This document shows, in pieces, positions 59,201 through 64,000 of a stretch of DNA of 64,000 bases (position 1 is the stretch's first letter; the number at the start of each line of letters is the position of its first letter). The translations under genes and the position numbers were made by a program. The DNA lies in the NCBI GenBank assembly GCA_035259385.1, contig DATFWL010000659.1:6006-70005 (forward strand), read 5' to 3'. A model generated the notes under the pieces. The model made no database searches, had not been told where the DNA came from, and saw only the letters and a list, made by a program, of their open reading frames with translations. The stretch is from QHWK01 sp035259385 (GTDB lineage Bacteria > Acidobacteriota > Vicinamibacteria > Vicinamibacterales > CAVVIG01).

Positions 59201-60027
59201 AGCACTGGCTGTGGACGGTCGAGGAAGGCGCCGCCACCTGGATACCGGTTCGTCACCAGGCGCCGGTGGACACCGTCGCGTTCACCTCGCCGGCGCGCTA
59301 TCTCACCACCGCGTGTGCCGATCGGTTCGTCTACTTCTGGGACGTGCCGAGCGGGGCGCTCGTCGAGCGATTCGGGACGCGGCGCCTCTTCGACCATCTG
59401 ATTACACCGTCGCCGCATCGTGCCGCGGTCGGGAACGTGGAGGAGTTCCAGGATCAGTATCTTCCCGGCGAATCGGTCTTCGACGTCGTCATCGTCCGCG
59501 TGAGCGCCGACGCGTCGCACGTCGTCTTCAGCGCGACCGGCCGCGAGGTTGACCATTCGACCGTGCGGCGTCGCGTGACCGGCAGCACCGCGGTGCGCGA
59601 TGGTGCCGTCGCGTGCCTGCTCACGTACAGCGTCGCGACCGGCGAGATCCACTCCGTAGTGGTCCCGCAGGGCGAAGCGATTGGCGCGTTCGCGATCGAG
59701 CCGGCCGCGTCGCTGCTCGTGTTCGCGCGCAGCAGCAACCGGATCGAGGTGTGGGACCTGCAGCAGGAGAAGTTGGTGGCCGTCCTGGGCGGACACAGCG
59801 AGAAGATCAACGCGGTCGCGGTGGCGCGCGACGGCCGCCGCGCCGCCTCGTGCTCGCGCGATCGCTCGGTGCGTGTCTGGGATCTGCAGTCGGCGACGCA
59901 GATCGCCGCGCTCACGTTCGACTCGGCGCTGAGGAGCGTCGTCTTCTCGCCGGATGCGCAGACGCTGGCGGTCGGCGACGTCGGCGGTCGTGTGCACCTG
60001 CTGCGGCTCGAGACACCATCGTCGTAA
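56224..60027 (+). CDS. Apaf-1-like TIR-NB-ARC-WD40 protein
   Basis: Protein of 1,267 residues. Residues 9-135 are a TIR domain (GVFISYARQDGEAAARALHARL, TWLDRNDVEGGVGWW) with Glu83 (RREW) at the NADase position. An NB-ARC ATPase follows: P-loop GAGGFGKT (184-191), Walker B LIVVDDVW (260-267), sensor LITTRS, GxP-type GEWPL (336-340) and the MHD-like LHD (461-463). Helical linker 470-620. From about 625 I count roughly 14-15 WD40 blades (VRVWDVASR, VKLWDTHSG, IEVWDLQQE), enough for two propellers. This is the plant-NLR/Apaf-1 plan: the propellers sense a ligand, NB-ARC switches on nucleotide exchange and oligomerises, and TIR consumes NAD. Candidate immune or programmed-death sensor. Cytoplasmic. 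Confidence 0.92.
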   Translation: MMSGRERHGVFISYARQDGEAAARALHARLAADAPDLSTWLDRNDVEGGVGWWTQIEQQLDRAEFLILVMTPAALRSENTRREWRSARQRGVCVYPVVATSGDGIDYDALPRWMSKAHFYNPASEWEKLIAHLRRGCRATRVPFMAPPLPASFVPRPRETEALMALLHARDAGAPVAITTALRGAGGFGKTTLAAAVCHDDRIVDAFDDGILWVTLGQTPNLLNELVKLYAALCGERPPFVDVDDASRELAGKLEHKACLIVVDDVWHPAHLAPFLLGAEGCVRLITTRSYDVATEARRVDVDQMQPEEAVQLLVARSGAFVDAKEPFARLASRLGEWPLTITLAGSAMRQRIERGESAAKALEYVSRALDARGVTAFDRGQPASRQDAVARTIGASLDLLTAGEQQRCAELSIFPEDALIPLDAAAALWDLDPLTAEDLARRIDDVALVHFDLRTGTLRLHDVLRSFLAGRMDDKAAVHRRLVTNWGDLQTAGDRLSAAHAAYVWRHLGFHMRGAGLEQEWRNLLVEPPWLEGKLRAIGLHAVIADFEAARTNPDLAIVHDALRLAAPILATDPTQLCAQLFGRLLARTEPALIAFRERLQGAIARPWLRPLHPTLDSPGEMLLMTVAGHTGEVTSLADVPAAGRLASASNDGTVRVWNRATGDAVHTFYHHQHGARVVAASRDDGLILSGGADGRLYLWDAVSGEGRSAAFVDARVPAVLAAALSADGTIAISGSRDGVIRVWDVRQQSLGGTLVGHRDRITSLAMSADGSRAASASDDGTVRVWDVASRQLTSTLEGHTDSATAVAMSADGNRILSGSADRTVKLWDTHSGACVRTFTGHAGSVTSVALAGAAPRAISGSADKSALLWDLQSSDPLTRLEGHADAVTAVLIDDAGTQATTASVDRTIKLWRLDGLRRCAVAGVHAGDVTAIVFNGDGRLCASGGSDGQVIVREAATGRIVRAIAAHTATVRSLAFSEDSTCVLSAGLDSQHWLWTVEEGAATWIPVRHQAPVDTVAFTSPARYLTTACADRFVYFWDVPSGALVERFGTRRLFDHLITPSPHRAAVGNVEEFQDQYLPGESVFDVVIVRVSADASHVVFSATGREVDHSTVRRRVTGSTAVRDGAVACLLTYSVATGEIHSVVVPQGEAIGAFAIEPAASLLVFARSSNRIEVWDLQQEKLVAVLGGHSEKINAVAVARDGRRAASCSRDRSVRVWDLQSATQIAALTFDSALRSVVFSPDAQTLAVGDVGGRVHLLRLETPSS

Positions 60028-60060
60028 AGACAGGAACACCTGTCAACGAGAGTAAGACTG

Positions 60061-61275
60061 ATGACCGGGAAGAATCCGATAGAAGACGCGCTGCTGCCGG
60101 CGGTCGAGGCCGGGGAACTTGCTGGGGCCGCCGCGTTGGTGTGGCGAAACGGAGCGGTCCGCCAGATCGCAACGGTCGGGCGGCGCAACCTGCTGTCCGG
60201 ATTGCCCGTTGAGCGGAACACGATCTTCCGCATCGCGTCGCTGACGAAGCCGGTCACGACCGTTGGCGCGTTGACGCTGCTCGACGAGGGGCGACTCGAT
60301 CTCGACGAGCCCATCACGGAGTGCGCACCTGAGCTGGTGCGCATGCGCGTGTTGCGCGACCCGGATGGTTCACTCGATCAGACCGACGAGGCGAGGCGTC
60401 CGATCACGTTCCGCGATCTGCTGACGCATCGCTCCGGTCTGACCTATGGCGACTTTCATTCCGGCCCGATCCGACGCGCCCATGCGGAGACACTCGGCGC
60501 GCAGATCGACAACCCGCTCACGCCAGACGCGTGGATTGCGCGCCTGGCGACGCTGCCGCTGATTGACCATCCGGGCGCCGGGTTTCACTACGGTCTCTCA
60601 ACCGACCTGCTTGGATTCCTGATCGCGCGCCTCGAGGGCGCACCATTGGGCGCAGTGCTGGATCGAAGAGTCTTTACGCCACTCGGAATGCGTGACACCC
60701 GCTTCACCGTCCCGCCGCAGAAGCGGGATCGCTGCGCGGGGCTGTGCGGTTTCGATCATGAGGGTCGTTTGACGGCGCTGACGGAAGCGCCCGGTGGTCA
60801 TGCGCTGGACCAACGGCCGGACGGCACGACATTCGAGTCAGGCGGCGGGGGCCTCTGGTCGACGCTCGATGACTACCTGGCGTTCGCTCGAATGCTGATC
60901 GGCGATGGTCCGAGCGGCGCGGACTTCCTGCGTCCGGAAACGCGCGCGATGATGACGTCGAATCAGCTGACGCCCGAACAACGTGCCGCGCCACGCATGC
61001 TTGGGCAGCGCGTGTTCGCCGCAGGACATGGCTACGGCATGGGCGTGGCAGTGGTCATGGAACCGGAGAAAGCGGATCCGCTGCAGTGTCGCGGTGGCGT
61101 CGGCACGATCGGTTGGCCGGGCGCGTACGGCAGCTGGTGGCAGGCTGATCCGAACGACGGCTCCGTGCTGATCTTCCTCGCACACAACATGGTGGAACTG
61201 GATCGGATGGCGCGCGGGATCGGTCTCGGTGTATGGAGCGCGATCGCAACATTTCATGACATTGCGAGCGCGTGA
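60061..61275 (+). CDS. Beta-lactamase-fold serine hydrolase (class C/esterase-like)
   Basis: Protein of 404 residues. The nucleophile motif SxxK is IASLTK (Ser60, Lys63), with the second-motif tyrosine in HYGLSTDLLG (Tyr177) and a third-motif region around GTIGWPGAYGSWW. It has no signal peptide, so it is probably cytoplasmic and an esterase or amide hydrolase, not a resistance enzyme. A stretch FRDLLTHRSGLTYG matches the conserved helix after SxxK in this group. It starts 33 bases after the TIR-NB-ARC gene on the same strand and could be co-transcribed; a functional link to the immune protein is speculative. Confidence 0.85.
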   Translation: MTGKNPIEDALLPAVEAGELAGAAALVWRNGAVRQIATVGRRNLLSGLPVERNTIFRIASLTKPVTTVGALTLLDEGRLDLDEPITECAPELVRMRVLRDPDGSLDQTDEARRPITFRDLLTHRSGLTYGDFHSGPIRRAHAETLGAQIDNPLTPDAWIARLATLPLIDHPGAGFHYGLSTDLLGFLIARLEGAPLGAVLDRRVFTPLGMRDTRFTVPPQKRDRCAGLCGFDHEGRLTALTEAPGGHALDQRPDGTTFESGGGGLWSTLDDYLAFARMLIGDGPSGADFLRPETRAMMTSNQLTPEQRAAPRMLGQRVFAAGHGYGMGVAVVMEPEKADPLQCRGGVGTIGWPGAYGSWWQADPNDGSVLIFLAHNMVELDRMARGIGLGVWSAIATFHDIASA

Positions 61276-61293
61276 AACGGCATAAGCCTAACG

Positions 61294-61299
61294 TAGAAT
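61294..61299 (+). promoter_or_regulatory. Possible -10 box upstream of the TonB receptor gene
   Basis: TAGAAT lies in the 278-base gap before the receptor gene. If used, it gives a leader of about 250 bases. No strong -35 box was seen, and the gap holds no gene that I can support. Confidence 0.3.
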
Positions 61300-61553
61300 G
61301 TCGCTCGTTGGACTTCGATATCCTCTGGAGCGAAAAACGGGGCGACTCGAAAGAGTCAGGCGGCCCACCCGTACGGGGCTTCGTCCGGAGTCCTGGATCG
61401 CGGACCCTGTGGCGAGGTTCCTCTGCGCCTCGCTTCTCGACATTCGCCGGCGGCTCGCCTGGTGCCGGCCTGCTGTGCCGCTCCTCGGGCCGGGCGCATA
61501 CTTAGTCGACGCCCGGCTGTAGGGGTGGAAGCGCATCAACGTGCGAGATCGGC

Positions 61554-64000
61554 ATGACCGCTCGTAGCCGGTATTTCGCGACCGTCTTCTTCGTCTTCAC
61601 GCTGAACGTGGCTTTTCGCGCGCAGTCGACGAATGCCTCCCTCACGGGCCGTGTGACCGACATCTCAAACGCTGTTGTCGTCGGCGCGACCGTCATCGCC
61701 ATCGCGACGGACACGAACGTCCGCCGCGAAACGACGACCAGCAGCTCCGGCGAATTCTCCCTCGCCAACCTGGCGCCAGGCCCGTACCGCATCGAGGTGG
61801 AGAAGGAAGGCTTCAAGAAGATCGTCAGGCCGGATGTGATCCTGCACGTGCAGGATGTCCAAGAGCTGGATTTCGAGCTCGAGATCGGTTCAGTTTCGGA
61901 AACGCTCACGGTGGCGGCGGGCGCGCCAGTCGTCGACACGCAGTCGGCAACCGTCAGCACCGTCGTCGACCGCACGTTCGTCGAGAATCTGCCGCTCAAC
62001 GGCCGGAGCTTCCAGACATTGATCATGCTGACGCCGGGTGTCGTCGTGACGCCCACGGTCTTCAACGACCAGGGACAGTTCAGCGTGAACGGGCAGCGCG
62101 CGGATGCGAACTACTTCAGCGTGGACGGCGTCAGCGCCAATTTCGGCGCCACGGGCTACGTTCCGATGATGCAGACCGCGAGCGGTGCGCTGCCGGCGCT
62201 CAGCGCGTCGGGCGGGACGAACAGCCTCGTGTCGGTCGATGCGATGCAGGAGTTCCGGATACAGACGTCGACGTTCGCCCCCGAGTTCGGCCGCACGCCC
62301 GGTGGACAGATTTCGATCGTGACGCGCTCGGGAACGAACGCGTTTCATGGTTCGGCGTTCGAATACTTCAGGAACGATGCGCTGGATGCCAAGGACTGGT
62401 TCGTCAACGCCAACGGACTGCCGAAGCCCGAGACACGGCAGCACGATTTCGGCGGCGTCGCCGGCGGCCCGCTCGTCAACGACCAGACGTTCTTCTTCGT
62501 CTCGGTCGAAGCGCTGAGGCTCCAGCAGCCGTCGAGCCAGCAGACCGCTGTGCCGGACGCCGCCTCGCGGCAGCAGGCGCCGCCATCGATGCGTCCCTAC
62601 TTGAACGCGTATCCGGTTCCGAACGGCGCCGCGCTCGGGCCAGGGCTGGCCGCCTTCAACGATAGCTTTTCGAATCCCTCGACGCTCGAAGCGTATAGCG
62701 TGCGCGTCGATCACCTCGTCAGCGCAGGGTTGAGCCTGTTCGGCCGGTACAATTACTCGCCGTCGAGTCTCGACCAGCGGGGTGCCGGCTTCCCCGGGGC
62801 CGCAGTCCTCAGCTCAACGAATTCGTTGTCGTCCTCCGTCCACACGTTGACGATCGGTGCGACGCATCTGCTCGGACAGCGAACGAGCAACGAGGTGCGC
62901 GCGAACTACAGCAGCCACCGCGTGGGCCTCAGGTACGCGATGGACGATTTCGGCGGCGCCGTGCCGCTGCCGGATTCCCTGTTGTTTCCTTCCGGCTACT
63001 CGTACTCGTCGGCCAACAGCGGGTTCCTGTTTCTCATCAACGGCGCCGGAGAGTACGCGCAGGGCAAGTTCGGGATCGACGTGCAGCGTCAGATGAATCT
63101 CGTCGACAACCTGTCGGTCGTCACGGGCAGCCATCAGCTGAAGTTCGGCGTGGACTATCGCTGGCTCGCCCCGAACAGCAGTCCGTTTGCGTACCGGCAG
63201 GCCGCACTGTTCACCGGCGTCACTGCCGCGCCCGGCGGAGCGCTGTCCGGAACCGCAGCGTTCGTTCAGCCTTTGGTGTTTGTAGAGAATTCCCTCCGGT
63301 CGCAGAACTTCTCGGCGTACGGCCAGGACACCTGGAGCGTCACGCGTCGTCTGACGGCAACCTACGGCGTGAGGTGGGATGTCAACCCGCCACTGAAAGC
63401 GGCGGACCCCGCAAACGATCCTTTCACGGTTGTCGGGCTCGATAATCCGGCCACGTTGACCCTGGCGCCTCGCGGAACCCCGCTCTACGCGACGACGTAC
63501 GGAAACGTGGCGCCTCGCGTCGGTCTCGCCTTTCAATCTGGCGAGAACTCGACGTGGGCGCGCGTGCTCCGGGCCGGCTTCGGGACGTTCTACGATCTCG
63601 GACAGGGGTCGCTCGGAGGGGTCACGAGCTACTTTCCCTACTTCGCGTCGAAGGTCATCCAACCGTCGCCGGCGCCGTTTCCGCTCAGCGCACAGGACGC
63701 GGCGCCGCCTCCGATTACGACGAGTCCGCCAGTCGTCACGATTCTGGTCGCGGATCCGCATCTGAAGTTGCCGAAGACGTATCAGTGGAATGTCGCGCTC
63801 GAGCAGTCGATCGGCGCGAGCGAGATGGTGTCCGTCACCTACATCGGTGCACGTGGACGCGATCTGCTTCGGTCCACGCAGTTGTTCAATCCGAATCCTT
63901 CTTTTCAGTCGGTCATCGTCACCGACAATTCGGCCACATCGGATTACCATGCGCTGCAGGTCAAATTTCAGCGACGGCTGTCGCGGGGCACTCAGGGAAC
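61554..64000 (+). CDS. Oar-like TonB-dependent receptor, partial
   Basis: At least 815 residues, open to the window edge. The N-terminal signal region (ARSRYFATVFFVFTLNVAFR) is followed by a carboxypeptidase-regulatory-like domain (ASLTGRVTDISNAVVVGATV, LAPGPYRIEVEKEGFKK). Next comes a plug domain with VENLPLNGRSFQTLIMLTPG, FSVNGQRADANYFSVDGV and FGRTPGGQISIVTRSGTN. The beta-barrel then begins (FHGSAFEYFRNDALDAKDWF, FFFVSVEALRLQQ). This is the outer-membrane receptor plan abundant in Acidobacteriota and Bacteroidota relatives of Oar, for uptake of large nutrients such as oligosaccharides or peptides. The C-terminal barrel is outside the window. The ligand is unknown. Confidence 0.9.
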   Translation, partial: MTARSRYFATVFFVFTLNVAFRAQSTNASLTGRVTDISNAVVVGATVIAIATDTNVRRETTTSSSGEFSLANLAPGPYRIEVEKEGFKKIVRPDVILHVQDVQELDFELEIGSVSETLTVAAGAPVVDTQSATVSTVVDRTFVENLPLNGRSFQTLIMLTPGVVVTPTVFNDQGQFSVNGQRADANYFSVDGVSANFGATGYVPMMQTASGALPALSASGGTNSLVSVDAMQEFRIQTSTFAPEFGRTPGGQISIVTRSGTNAFHGSAFEYFRNDALDAKDWFVNANGLPKPETRQHDFGGVAGGPLVNDQTFFFVSVEALRLQQPSSQQTAVPDAASRQQAPPSMRPYLNAYPVPNGAALGPGLAAFNDSFSNPSTLEAYSVRVDHLVSAGLSLFGRYNYSPSSLDQRGAGFPGAAVLSSTNSLSSSVHTLTIGATHLLGQRTSNEVRANYSSHRVGLRYAMDDFGGAVPLPDSLLFPSGYSYSSANSGFLFLINGAGEYAQGKFGIDVQRQMNLVDNLSVVTGSHQLKFGVDYRWLAPNSSPFAYRQAALFTGVTAAPGGALSGTAAFVQPLVFVENSLRSQNFSAYGQDTWSVTRRLTATYGVRWDVNPPLKAADPANDPFTVVGLDNPATLTLAPRGTPLYATTYGNVAPRVGLAFQSGENSTWARVLRAGFGTFYDLGQGSLGGVTSYFPYFASKVIQPSPAPFPLSAQDAAPPPITTSPPVVTILVADPHLKLPKTYQWNVALEQSIGASEMVSVTYIGARGRDLLRSTQLFNPNPSFQSVIVTDNSATSDYHALQVKFQRRLSRGTQG

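Noticed and set aside
60061..61275. Antibiotic-resistance beta-lactamase
   Set aside because: No signal peptide and an esterase-like motif context (GLSTDLLG); a general serine hydrolase fits better.

Overview
The window is GC-rich, gene-dense bacterial chromosome with no rRNA, tRNA, CRISPR array, integrase or transposase that I could recognise. Several family-level markers point to an Acidobacteriota-type organism, perhaps of the Vicinamibacteria kind. These are a PadR regulator coupled to a duplicated MacB/FtsX-type permease (the ADOP arrangement), an Oar-like TonB-dependent receptor with an N-terminal carboxypeptidase-regulatory domain, a haem c plus copper-monooxygenase-like protein, a tricorn-type protease and serine/threonine kinase relics. 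This placement is inference from gene content.

Layout. 1-13,100 (minus strand): a toxin-like cassette with a very large TcA-like Tc-toxin subunit, then a peptidoglycan-binding/lysozyme-like protein, then the start of a thioredoxin-like protein; no TcB or TcC partner is inside the window. 13,170-15,730 (minus): a cysteine-synthase-family enzyme and a radical SAM protein with an N-terminal SPASM-like segment, separated and flanked by palindromic repeats. 15,987-22,512 (plus): a PilZ protein, then a tight three-gene run that looks like polyamine catabolism: a GNAT/class III aminotransferase fusion, an amidohydrolase and a spermidine-dehydrogenase-like flavoprotein. 22,690-24,130 (minus): an M48/HtpX-like membrane protein that has lost its zinc-binding motif.

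24,320-29,300 (minus) is a six-gene operon with 1-4 base overlaps for metal (probably zinc) uptake: HupE-like membrane protein, small anchored protein, ZnuA-, ZnuC- and ZnuB-like proteins, then a second paralogue of the small protein. 30,288-35,470 (plus): a Sel1-repeat protein translationally coupled to a giant TIR-WD40 protein. 35,730-49,680 is mixed: haem/copper protein, YCII protein, ClpX-zinc-finger/AAA fusion, PadR plus ADOP permease, 5'-nucleotidase, ModA-like binding protein, tricorn protease and an isoprenylcysteine methyltransferase-like protein. 49,700-56,200: a sugar dehydrogenase, an amidase and a CPBP protease, with gene relics (AraC, berberine-bridge-type oxidase, two Ser/Thr kinase fragments) between them. 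56,224-60,027: an Apaf-1-like TIR-NB-ARC-WD40 protein. 60,061-64,000: a beta-lactamase-fold serine hydrolase and a TonB-dependent receptor that runs off the end.

The most interesting items are the two TIR/WD40 proteins (candidate immune sensors), the orphan TcA with a lysozyme-like neighbour, the ClpX-finger/AAA fusion, the GNAT-aminotransferase fusion in a polyamine operon, the inactive M48 homologue, and a set of palindromic intergenic elements whose arms lie on or beside the stop codons of neighbouring genes.
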